Notes under the pieces: generated by a model
The model's database searches: none
What the model was told of the DNA's origin: nothing
The model's input: only the letters and a program-made list of their open reading frames with translations
Position numbers and translations under genes: made by a program
Shown: piece by piece, positions 1-7,040 of the stretch
Layout: each line of letters opens with the position of its first letter
How positions within the stretch are numbered: position 1 is the first letter of the stretch
From: a virus
Reading direction: 5' to 3' (one strand)
IMG/VR virus record: IMGVR_UViG_3300010430_002724
Span: 1 to 25,050 of that record
Length of the DNA stretch: 25,050 nt

Positions 1-42
1 AGAAGGGCAAGACTCCCACCGAAAGGTGCTGGTCGGCGTGAT

Positions 43-672
43 ATGGCCGCTCGCAAGAAGAAGGCCGTCAAGAAGGCCACCAAGGACAAGGGAGGCCGCC
101 CGACCCTGCTGATGGAGCCCGAGATCCGCAAGCGGCTGCTCAATACGATCAGGCTGGGCAACTATGAGCGTGTCGCCGCGGAGGCCGCCGGAATCAACCC
201 GAGGACCCTAAGTCTTTGGAAGGAAAAGGGTAACGCCGATCTGCTGTCTGGAGCGGACACGACGTACTCTCGGTTCGTGCAGGACCTTACGCGCGCTCGC
301 GCGGAGGGCGAGGTCGGAATGGTCGGCCAGTTGCGCCGAGCAGGGGCCGGATACACCGACACTTGGAAGGAGATGGTCAAGAACCCCGAGTACCATCCGG
401 AGCGGAACCCGGACGCCCCGAAGCTCATCGAGGTCACCAAGACGCGCCGGGTGCCTGCTGATCCTCGGGTGACGATGTTCGTGCTGGAGCGGACTCGCGA
501 GACATGGCGCCGCTCGGACCGCCTCCAGCTATCGGACGACGGGACTCGGGAGCCCATGACTGAGGACGAGCTGGAGCGCCTCAGGAAGACTTTGAACCGC
601 CATGCTGGGAAGAGGCCTCGGAAGGACAAGCGTGGCTTCCTGTCTCGCCTGCTCGCCGACGAGGACGAGTGA
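43..672 (+). CDS. Terminase small subunit (probable)
   Basis: This probably encodes the DNA-recognition subunit of the packaging motor, which selects phage DNA and recruits the large subunit. The 209-residue product has a lysine-rich N-terminus (residues 4-18), then a helix-turn-helix-like segment at about 40-62 (YERVAAEAAGINPRTLSLWK), the layout expected of small terminases. The C-terminus is basic (about 180-203) and ends acidic. Its stop overlaps the GTG start of the large terminase as GTGA, a usual small/large pairing. The ATG at 43 is the first start in the window, but the frame stays open to the left edge, so the true start could lie outside. The family call rests on the HTH and on position; primary sequence in this family is poorly conserved. 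Confidence 0.75.
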   Translation: MAARKKKAVKKATKDKGGRPTLLMEPEIRKRLLNTIRLGNYERVAAEAAGINPRTLSLWKEKGNADLLSGADTTYSRFVQDLTRARAEGEVGMVGQLRRAGAGYTDTWKEMVKNPEYHPERNPDAPKLIEVTKTRRVPADPRVTMFVLERTRETWRRSDRLQLSDDGTREPMTEDELERLRKTLNRHAGKRPRKDKRGFLSRLLADEDE

Positions 673-2207
673 GCGGTCCGGCCCCGGCGGAGCTGGCCCA
701 CCTCGCTGAGGAGGCCGTCATTACGCTCGCCCGACAGGAGTTCGGGGCGTTCATCGAGTACGTCGGGAAGGACCGCCGCGGCCACCCCATCGAGCAGCAC
801 GAGCTCCATGAGCTTCTCTGGGAGGTGGCCGAGGAGGCTTGGGATCTGGGCCTGTTCCTTTGCGCCATGATCCCGATGGGTCACGGCAAGACCACTCAGT
901 GCTGCTATCGAGCGGCCTTTGAGATCGGCCGCGACCACAACCTGATCGGCTGTATCGTCACGGACAACGACCCCAACGCCGTGATGCGTCAGGAGCTGGT
1001 CCGCGAGATCATGGCGACGGAGGAATACAGGCGGGTCTTCCCGGGCGTCAAGATGGTCGACGGCAAGGATTCCAAGGGGGCCTTCACCATCCAGAGGACG
1101 GGTCACTCCAAGGACGCTACCCTCGACAGCCTCGGGGTCATGAGTGGCGTAGGTGCGCGAGCCTCCCTGCTGATGCTGGACGACGTTATCACTTTGAGAA
1201 ACGCCCTGTTCATGCCTGCAGAGCGCCGGAAGGTCTATGACGCCATCCGCTCGACATGGTCGTCCCGTCCCATGCTTGGCGAGGAGGACGAGCCGAACCG
1301 GATCATCTGGATCCAGACGGCCTATCACGACGATGATGCCGCGGCCCGTCTCCGCCGCGACCCCGATTCCGGCTGGGTCTTCCTGATCGTCAGGGCGGAG
1401 GCGCCCTATGAGGACTTGCTGGTCGAGGTCTGGATGAAGGGCAAGCTCCGCCGCTCGGCTAGGATCCCGGGCTTCCACTCAGCGAATGAGCTTCAGGTGA
1501 TGGCTGGTCGGATGGGGCCGACCCATGCGGGGCGGGGCCTCGGGAACCGGGCGCTGTCGGGAGAGGAGCAGCCGTTCAAGGAAGAGATGTTCGGGGCGCC
1601 GCCTCCCCTGCCTCTGCTGAAGTACCGCCGCCGGGTCATGGTTGTCGATCCAGCCGGCGACGCCACCAAGACGCGGACCGCCGACACGGACTATTGCGCC
1701 AATGCGCTGATCGGGCTCAGGGCCGATGGTGTATGGGAGGTCGTCCGGTGCGAGCGGGTCAGGGGCTCGCCGAGCGTGCAGGCGGAGTTCTCCGCGAGGA
1801 ACGCGAAGGAGTGGCGCCCCACCGAGTTCCACCTTGAGGCCGTCGATATGACGTTCCCGACCGTGATGGGTCAGGCCCTCCGCCGCCTCAAGGTCCCGAT
1901 CAAGGTCCGGGAGTTCAAGCCGACCCAGAACAAGATCTACCGGATCATCGAGATCCTTGAGCCACCCCTCTCCAGCGGGGAGCTGGTCTGCGACGGCGAG
2001 ACATTCGGGGCCTTGCGCTCAGAGGCCCTCAGCTTCCCCGTGGGAGCCCATGACGACATGGTGGATGCGGTAGCCTCGGCCTACCGGATCGCCACCTCTA
2101 CCGGCCCGAGCAAGATCAGGGCGACCACTGAGCGCCCGACCTTCCTTCAGGAGCAGGCCCGCAAGGTCCCCCAGATCCGCCGAGCCAAGTTGTGGGATGG
2201 CGAGTGA
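669..2207 (+). CDS. Terminase large subunit (packaging ATPase-nuclease)
   Basis: This is the motor that pumps DNA into the prohead and cuts the concatemer. In the 512-residue product a Walker A motif, PMGHGKTT, is at 69-76, a Walker B motif, LLMLDD, ends at D171-D172, and a coupling-type segment, IQTAYHDDD, is near 215-223. The RNase H-like nuclease half shows the expected acidic residues: D327 in VVDPAGD, E390 in LEAVD, and D462/D463/D466 in HDDMVDA. The length is normal for the family. It starts at GTG 669, whose last two bases belong to the upstream TGA. It ends 11 bases inside the annotated portal start. The family assignment is firm; the packaging mode (cos, pac or other) cannot be told. 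Confidence 0.93.
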   Translation: MSGPAPAELAHLAEEAVITLARQEFGAFIEYVGKDRRGHPIEQHELHELLWEVAEEAWDLGLFLCAMIPMGHGKTTQCCYRAAFEIGRDHNLIGCIVTDNDPNAVMRQELVREIMATEEYRRVFPGVKMVDGKDSKGAFTIQRTGHSKDATLDSLGVMSGVGARASLLMLDDVITLRNALFMPAERRKVYDAIRSTWSSRPMLGEEDEPNRIIWIQTAYHDDDAAARLRRDPDSGWVFLIVRAEAPYEDLLVEVWMKGKLRRSARIPGFHSANELQVMAGRMGPTHAGRGLGNRALSGEEQPFKEEMFGAPPPLPLLKYRRRVMVVDPAGDATKTRTADTDYCANALIGLRADGVWEVVRCERVRGSPSVQAEFSARNAKEWRPTEFHLEAVDMTFPTVMGQALRRLKVPIKVREFKPTQNKIYRIIEILEPPLSSGELVCDGETFGALRSEALSFPVGAHDDMVDAVASAYRIATSTGPSKIRATTERPTFLQEQARKVPQIRRAKLWDGE

Positions 2208-3738
2208 GCCTCCGCCCGGTTACGATGCGGCCATGGTCCAACAGCGCGCGGTGAAGGTTCTGCCCGGACGAGGTCGCGTGACCGCGCATATCAACGAGAG
2301 CGCCGCTGCTCTCCGTCAGGCGCAGGACTTCCGCCGCGACTCCGAGGACACCGGCCTCGACATCTGGCAGGGCCGCCAGCTCGGAAGCAACGCATCTCTC
2401 GAGCGGGACATGACGCCGATGGAGCGCTTGCGCGCGATCCGGCTCTCGCGTACCAACTACAAGCGGAGTGGCGTCTACGGACAGATCCTCGACAAGATCG
2501 TGGACTTCACGCTTGGCGACGGGATCGCCATCGAGGGCTTCGAAAGCCCGTCCGTCGAGAGGCACGTTCGCCGCTTCCTTGAGAACCCGCTGAACGCATG
2601 GGACCGCAAGCTGAAGGATCGGTGGCGGGCCTGCCTCACCGATGGCGAGCTGGTCCTGAACGTCATGACGGACCGCCGCAACCCCGGTGAGATCGGTCGC
2701 CCTGTTCCGACCGGGCTGGTCCGCCTCGGCCGCTACGAGCCCGACCAGATCGTGGACGTCTCGGTCAGCAAGCACAATCAGGACCGCATCGTGGACCTGA
2801 CGCTTGAGATCGAGCTGAGCAAAAAGAAGTTCCCGATTGCAGAGCCGGGTCGGATGCCCACCGAGAACGAGACTGTGGTCGACGGCAAGGTGGTCAAGGA
2901 CGGGACCATGAGCGCCCTGTCCTACTGGGCCGTGAATCAGCTCGGCGTCCGGGGCCTGCCGTACCTCTCGCGATCCATCGACAAGGCCACCATGCTCGAT
3001 GAGCTGGTCGAGGCCCTGTCGCGCAAGGCGGAGTACACCAACCGCTTCTGGGTCCATGGCGTCTACGACCCCACCGGGGACGACTCCAAGGACAAGGCGT
3101 TCGAAGAGAAGCTCCTCGGGTTCCTGACGTCCGCCCTGCCGGGTGAGGCGCAGGTCACGAGCAAGGACGTCGAGATCAAGGTGCTCGCGCCTGACCTCAA
3201 GATGCCGGACCATGCCAGCCTCTACGAGCTGGTCCTCGACTACATCCTCGGAAGTCACGGCATCCCGCGAATGTGGTTCAGCTCCGGAGGGGACACGAAC
3301 CGCGCGACCGCCGTTGAGCAGGGGACCCCGATCCACCGCTCGCTGCTCTCGCTTCAAGAGGAGCTACGCTGCAACATCGAGGACTTGATCCTCTACGTGG
3401 TCTGGCTCGGCAAGGAGTCCGGCCGGATCCCGATTGACGCACCGACAGGCTTCTCGGTGGTGATGTCCCAGACAGCTACGAGGGACACCCTCCGGGACGT
3501 CGACGAGATGATGCGCCTCAGCACCATGCTGACGGAGGCGGTCGTGAGTGGGAAGCTGCACCCCGGCGAGGCGCAGACGGCTTTCCGCAACGCCTTCGCC
3601 GCCAAGACACAGTGGGAGATCGACTTGGAAGAGGAGCCGCCGGATCCGTCCGCGATGGCTACTATCGCTCCGGTCATTCCCGCGTTAGAATCCCGTCTGC
3701 CGGGTCACCGGCGCCAACGCCGCGGAGAAACCGAATGA
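2197..3738 (+). CDS. Portal protein
   Basis: The portal forms the dodecameric ring at the packaging vertex through which DNA enters and leaves the head. The call rests on position directly after the large terminase, length (513 residues), and portal-like segments: a GDGI stretch near residue 106, and GSHGIPRMWFSSGG with TAVEQGTP near 352-375, followed by a long helical region. The C-terminus is acidic (EEEPPD). Two starts are possible. ATG 2197 overlaps the terminase by 11 bases and lacks a Shine-Dalgarno sequence. ATG 2233 lies six bases after TACGAT, a pattern shared with other genes here, and may be the real one. The stop overlaps the next gene as ATGA. Confidence 0.88.
   Translation: MASEPPPGYDAAMVQQRAVKVLPGRGRVTAHINESAAALRQAQDFRRDSEDTGLDIWQGRQLGSNASLERDMTPMERLRAIRLSRTNYKRSGVYGQILDKIVDFTLGDGIAIEGFESPSVERHVRRFLENPLNAWDRKLKDRWRACLTDGELVLNVMTDRRNPGEIGRPVPTGLVRLGRYEPDQIVDVSVSKHNQDRIVDLTLEIELSKKKFPIAEPGRMPTENETVVDGKVVKDGTMSALSYWAVNQLGVRGLPYLSRSIDKATMLDELVEALSRKAEYTNRFWVHGVYDPTGDDSKDKAFEEKLLGFLTSALPGEAQVTSKDVEIKVLAPDLKMPDHASLYELVLDYILGSHGIPRMWFSSGGDTNRATAVEQGTPIHRSLLSLQEELRCNIEDLILYVVWLGKESGRIPIDAPTGFSVVMSQTATRDTLRDVDEMMRLSTMLTEAVVSGKLHPGEAQTAFRNAFAAKTQWEIDLEEEPPDPSAMATIAPVIPALESRLPGHRRQRRGETE
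2221..2232 (+). promoter_or_regulatory. Candidate leaderless promoter before an internal portal ATG
   Basis: TACGAT (2221-2226) is followed by six bases, gcggcc, and then ATG at 2233. The spacing and spacer resemble the elements before 10491 and 12885. If used, transcription would start at or next to the ATG and the portal would begin with MVQQRAVK, 12 residues shorter than from 2197. No good -35 hexamer is visible and the site lies in coding sequence, so this is an inference from the repeated pattern. Confidence 0.4.
3686..3691 (+). promoter_or_regulatory. Candidate -10 element at the portal 3' end
   Basis: TAGAAT followed by cccgtc resembles the TACAAT-ccggtc and TATAAT-ccggcc elements before 10491 and 12885. 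Here no start codon follows at six bases. The next gene begins at 3735 and has a GGAG Shine-Dalgarno at about 3724-3727, so a transcript from here would carry a leader of roughly 35-40 bases. No convincing -35 is seen. Confidence 0.35.
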
Positions 3739-4163
3739 AGCTCGTCGCTCGCAAGGTCCTCATCATCCCGTTCAACCACGAACCCAAGACCCTTGTGGAG
3801 GACTCCGCTCTGGGCTGGTGGCTCGCCATGAGCCAGCGTCACGGCGTGGAGCGATGCCGCGAAACGGACACGGGCGCTTGCGCCGTCCTCGTGGCGCACC
3901 CCGACCCGATGGAGGGCGACCCGCCCTACGTCACGCGATGGTTCCGGGCTCTCCCGAACCACAAGATCGAGTGGGGCGAGAAGTACCGAGGTCACCGCAC
4001 GGTAGGCCTCTCGTGCCCTGAGGCGGACTTCAACCGCGACCGCGCCGCAGGCCTCCGCCGGAAGGCTCGCGAGGGTCGGTGGACACCTGAGGAGGCTGAG
4101 CGCCGGATCGCGCGAGGCCCCAACCGCTCGCCGGTTAAGCTGCCGAGCACGGAGGCTGAGTAA
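3735..4163 (+). CDS. Hypothetical protein after the portal
   Basis: I do not recognise this 142-residue product. It is predicted soluble, with a hydrophobic N-terminal strand (VLIIPF), a Trp-rich segment (LGWWLAMSQRHG), three cysteines spread through the chain and a basic C-terminal third with a helical EEAERRIARG stretch. It has neither a signal peptide nor a membrane span. The start was set at ATG 3735 because it forms an ATGA overlap with the portal stop and has GGAG seven bases upstream. The longer in-frame start at 3612 would overlap the portal by over 100 bases with shadow-like sequence. Its place suggests a head or portal accessory role, but that is only context. Confidence 0.75.
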   Translation: MKLVARKVLIIPFNHEPKTLVEDSALGWWLAMSQRHGVERCRETDTGACAVLVAHPDPMEGDPPYVTRWFRALPNHKIEWGEKYRGHRTVGLSCPEADFNRDRAAGLRRKAREGRWTPEEAERRIARGPNRSPVKLPSTEAE

Positions 4164-4600
4164 TGGCTGTTGGTGCCTATGCCCAAGGAATCCTCTCCGC
4201 GCTGACGGACTGGCTCACCACCGCGGACCTGTACGCGGTTCTGGTGGATCAGGACTACACGCTCAACAAGGAGACGCACGACTTCCTGAACGACATCACC
4301 GACATCTACGGCGGGACGTCGAAACAGCAACTCGACTCGCAGGCGGTAGCGATCGACCTCGCGCTCGATCAGGTGGAGATCACCGCCGCCGCGGAGGTCT
4401 TCTCGGCCGTCGCGATTTCCGGCACGGATACGGTGGAGGCGGTCATCGTCTTCGACAACGCGCCGGCGACGGACGCCACTCGTCCCCTCGTGGCTCACGA
4501 CGATGGTGGATCCGGCTTTGGGCTGACGCCCAACGGGTCGAACATCACCTACACTCCGGACCCGACCAACGGCATCATCTACTACGACTACGGAGCCTGA
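4163..4600 (+). CDS. Small virion-type protein, possible surface or decoration protein
   Basis: The 145-residue product starts with a helical segment and continues as beta-rich sequence. The pattern YAVLVDQDYTLNKETHDFLN and, later, TVEAVIVFDNAP followed by PLVAHDD recalls a widespread family of small phage virion proteins (KVALVDxxYTFxxxHxFLxDV ... VEAlVLY), usually annotated as hypothetical. The resemblance is from memory and was not searched. ATG 4163 overlaps the preceding TAA by one base, with GGAGG about seven bases upstream. It opens the surface-protein block that runs to 9081. Exact virion location is unknown. Confidence 0.7.
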   Translation: MAVGAYAQGILSALTDWLTTADLYAVLVDQDYTLNKETHDFLNDITDIYGGTSKQQLDSQAVAIDLALDQVEITAAAEVFSAVAISGTDTVEAVIVFDNAPATDATRPLVAHDDGGSGFGLTPNGSNITYTPDPTNGIIYYDYGA

Positions 4601-4604
4601 TCGA

Positions 4605-4958
4605 ATGGCACACGCAATTATCACGGGCGCTCGACGCGGCGATGCGGGCACGGCCCTCAGCGTCGGCATCATCTACGCCATCCCGGTTGCCGACCGGGTT
4701 GCCAACGCGGTCCACACCGCGTCGAGCGACCTCGCGGAGCCCGTCGCGTCCATCGCGACCGTCGCCGAAAAGGACGCGCTCGACGCCGGCGAGGCCGTCT
4801 ACTTCACGAGGTCGATGGTGATCCCGCTCGGGATGTCCCTTGCCGATGCACGCACGAACGTCGAGCGCAAAGCTCCGGATTGGGCCGCGAAGGTCATCGG
4901 CGACTACAAAAAGAAGTACCTGCTGTACGGCAAGGACTTCACGTTCACGGAGGCGTAA
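4605..4958 (+). CDS. Hypothetical protein in the surface-protein block
   Basis: This 117-residue protein is not recognised. Its N-terminal half is rich in Ala, Val and small residues (GARRGDAGTALSVGIIYAIP), and its C-terminal half has a helical, basic region (WAAKVIGDYKKKYLLYGKDF). It has neither a cleavable signal peptide nor a cysteine. It begins four bases after the previous stop, with GGAG about nine bases before the ATG. Tight packing with the genes on both sides implies co-translation with virion proteins. Confidence 0.7.
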   Translation: MAHAIITGARRGDAGTALSVGIIYAIPVADRVANAVHTASSDLAEPVASIATVAEKDALDAGEAVYFTRSMVIPLGMSLADARTNVERKAPDWAAKVIGDYKKKYLLYGKDFTFTEA

Positions 4959-4961
4959 CGG

Positions 4962-5336
4962 ATGGGCTGGACTACTCTCCCCACCTCGCAGACCAAGGCT
5001 GCGCAGGACGATACCGAGGCGTACTTCGATGCAGTAGCCCTCAACCCCGGCGAGATCTCACACGTTCGGATCACGGGGGACAACAACGACGCGACTCCCA
5101 GCGATGATCTCGAAGTCAAGGTCTACGCCTGCCTTGAGGACTCGACCGAGGAGTGGGACACGATCCCCTTCATGACGTTCGTGATTGCGGCTGCGGACGC
5201 AGCGCAGAACGTCGACCAGCTCCTGTCGTTCCAAGTCAGCGGCGTCTACAAGTACCGCGTCGGTGTCGCCAGCTCCGGAGCGACCGACACTTGGGATGTC
5301 GAGCTGGACCACCGCGAAGACGGCGTCAACGCCTAA
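4962..5336 (+). CDS. Hypothetical beta-rich protein upstream of the LamG gene
   Basis: The 124-residue product alternates polar and hydrophobic residues (DLEVKVYACLED, YKYRVGVASSGATD) in a way that suggests a beta-sandwich, and is acidic overall. The family is not recognised. It starts three bases after the previous stop, with GGAGG eight bases upstream of the ATG. Its TAA stop (5334-5336) touches the left arm of a hairpin covering the start of the next gene, so its translation may open that gene. A small adaptor or decoration role for the LamG-like proteins is possible but unproven. Confidence 0.7.
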   Translation: MGWTTLPTSQTKAAQDDTEAYFDAVALNPGEISHVRITGDNNDATPSDDLEVKVYACLEDSTEEWDTIPFMTFVIAAADAAQNVDQLLSFQVSGVYKYRVGVASSGATDTWDVELDHREDGVNA

Positions 5337-5350
5337 CGGGGACTCCCCGT
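5336..5350 (+). promoter_or_regulatory. Perfect inverted repeat covering the LamG gene start
   Basis: ACGGGGA-C-TCCCCGT is a perfect 7+1+7 inverted repeat. As RNA it folds into a six-pair GC-rich stem with a three-base loop. It contains the only Shine-Dalgarno-like bases (GGGGA, 5338-5342) and the first two bases of the GTG start at 5349. It begins at the last base of the upstream TAA. Translational coupling, with a terminating ribosome melting the stem, is a plausible reading; a DNA operator is the alternative. Confidence 0.5.
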
Positions 5351-7040
5351 GGCGCTTTCGCTTCGTGACCCGTCCAACTCATCCGGCGTCGGTATGCGCG
5401 CCGGGAGCGCGGCTACGGCCCCGTTCCAACAATGGCCGATTTCCATGTTCACATGGGCACGCACGTTGGAGACGTCGTCGTTCGGATCACAGGCGGTCAT
5501 GTGGATCGGTCGCGCCGCCGCGACAAACGAGTTTTGCGCCATCCGATTTCAAAACAGCGGAAACATCCGGGCGACCGTTACGTCATGGGGGGGCACCGGA
5601 ATTGCGGCGGAGATCCCGGGAGGGTGGAACGTCGGCGAATGGTATCCAATCCTCGCCATTTACGAGGAGCAACGGGTCGAGGTTTACACCGTGATAAACG
5701 GTCGTGTGGTCACGGCGTTCGCCACGGACAGCGGCACCCGGGACAATTCATCGTTCGGCCGCATCGCCGTGGGTTACAACGCCGACTCTTCCCCCAACGC
5801 GCACTTCCGCGGGGACGCCGCACATATGTCGATGTGGAATCGACGATTGACCCCCAGCGAAATTCATGGCCTGCTACAAGGCGACGTCCCGAACGAGTGG
5901 CACCCCGGGGGCTTGGAGTTCTACCACTCCGGGATGTCGCCGGGACGACCCATCGGATCAGGGGGGTATAACGACCCGCACCCGAATCATTTCCTCGGTC
6001 AGCCTATGACCGTCATGGAAGGCGGGTTGACAACCACGAGCCCGACACCCGGGCACATCTACGACGATTCCTCGGAGCCTCCGGGGATGATTTATCGGAG
6101 CAAGCAGCCCCGACAGCGCCGCCGCGTCTGGACGACGGGCATCGCGAAGCCGACGAGCGACGGCAAGTACCCCAACAAGAGCACGGTCCTGCCGGTCAAG
6201 GTCGTGGAGACGATCCCGCACCGCTCGCCTGTTGCCAACACTCGGATCAAGCCCGCGCAGATCGCTCTCTCAATCAGCGACGTTGCCCCCGAGTGGCGTT
6301 GGTTCTGGCGCAAGCTGTCGTTCTTTGTTCTCCCGTCGCACAGAGGCGGGGAGACGCCGCGCATCCACTACGTCAATGGGGTGTACCCCGACACGGACGG
6401 GAAGGCCCTCCCGCTCACCAGCTACGGTTCGGGAGCATGGAAGGAGAACAAGACTGGTCGGGCTTGGGACAATGTCGGCGTTAGTGGCCTGCTGGCGCGC
6501 AACGATGCCTATGCCGCCTCCGGCCCGAACATGAACGAGGACGGAATCACGGTGGGGTTCCTAGGGGTTTCGCCTCACGACGGCGGGATGTGCTTGACTG
6601 AGTTCCGATACACATCTGGCGACTACAACTTCGGCCTCTACCGTTCAGGTACTTCGCTTCAATATCTCTACTATGACACCGGCGTTAGTGTGGGGGGAGG
6701 GCTTACGGTTCCCGACGACCGCGCCTACCAGATCGTTGCTGCGGAATCCGCCGAAACGCGATTCATGGTTGGCGAGGACTATGCAACGGGATCGGGGATC
6801 ACGTTGGTAAACGAGGGGGCAGGCGTAGTCATCGGCGTCCTCTGCCGATGGAACAATGGAGAGAACATTCGTTTTGAGTGTGACAACGGCGACGTAGAAC
6901 TTGCGTGGGCCTGCAACGCCGCACTGACCAAGCAGGAAATGCAGAGGGTTCGTGACGCGGGGTTCGCGCCGTTCGCGAAGGCGCAGCCCCGCCGCTTCAT
7001 CCGTGAGCGCCGCTTCTCCAAGAGGATGCCGAGGCGATGA
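5349..7040 (+). CDS. Large virion protein with two LamG/concanavalin-like domains
   Basis: This is a probable carbohydrate- or receptor-binding virion protein of 563 residues. The first jelly-roll-like unit spans about 1-200 and ends with the LamG-type signature MSMWNRRLTPSEIHGLL. A Pro/Arg-rich linker (about 235-300) leads to a second unit ending in a similar helix (NAALTKQEMQRVRDAGF, near 530). The C-terminus is strongly basic (RRFIRERRFSKRMPRR). It uses a GTG start inside the hairpin at 5336-5350; no better start is visible. The base composition looks more mixed and less GC-rich than in neighbouring genes, which would fit horizontal exchange. No catalytic motif is recognised. Head fibre, tail fibre or spike are all possible; the position after the portal leans towards a head-attached role. 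Confidence 0.7.
   Translation: MALSLRDPSNSSGVGMRAGSAATAPFQQWPISMFTWARTLETSSFGSQAVMWIGRAAATNEFCAIRFQNSGNIRATVTSWGGTGIAAEIPGGWNVGEWYPILAIYEEQRVEVYTVINGRVVTAFATDSGTRDNSSFGRIAVGYNADSSPNAHFRGDAAHMSMWNRRLTPSEIHGLLQGDVPNEWHPGGLEFYHSGMSPGRPIGSGGYNDPHPNHFLGQPMTVMEGGLTTTSPTPGHIYDDSSEPPGMIYRSKQPRQRRRVWTTGIAKPTSDGKYPNKSTVLPVKVVETIPHRSPVANTRIKPAQIALSISDVAPEWRWFWRKLSFFVLPSHRGGETPRIHYVNGVYPDTDGKALPLTSYGSGAWKENKTGRAWDNVGVSGLLARNDAYAASGPNMNEDGITVGFLGVSPHDGGMCLTEFRYTSGDYNFGLYRSGTSLQYLYYDTGVSVGGGLTVPDDRAYQIVAAESAETRFMVGEDYATGSGITLVNEGAGVVIGVLCRWNNGENIRFECDNGDVELAWACNAALTKQEMQRVRDAGFAPFAKAQPRRFIRERRFSKRMPRR

Noticed and set aside
3-41. Possible end of an upstream gene (tail KGKTPTERCWSA, stop at 39-41)
   Set aside because: Only 12 codons are visible; the junction would fit the operon style, but nothing confirms coding and the frame of the small terminase is also open to the edge.
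162-1478. Long reverse-strand open frame (438 codons) across the terminase genes
   Set aside because: It lies antisense to two well-supported terminase genes; its Arg/Asp/Leu/Val-rich product is typical of the shadow frame of GC-rich genes and shows no domain.
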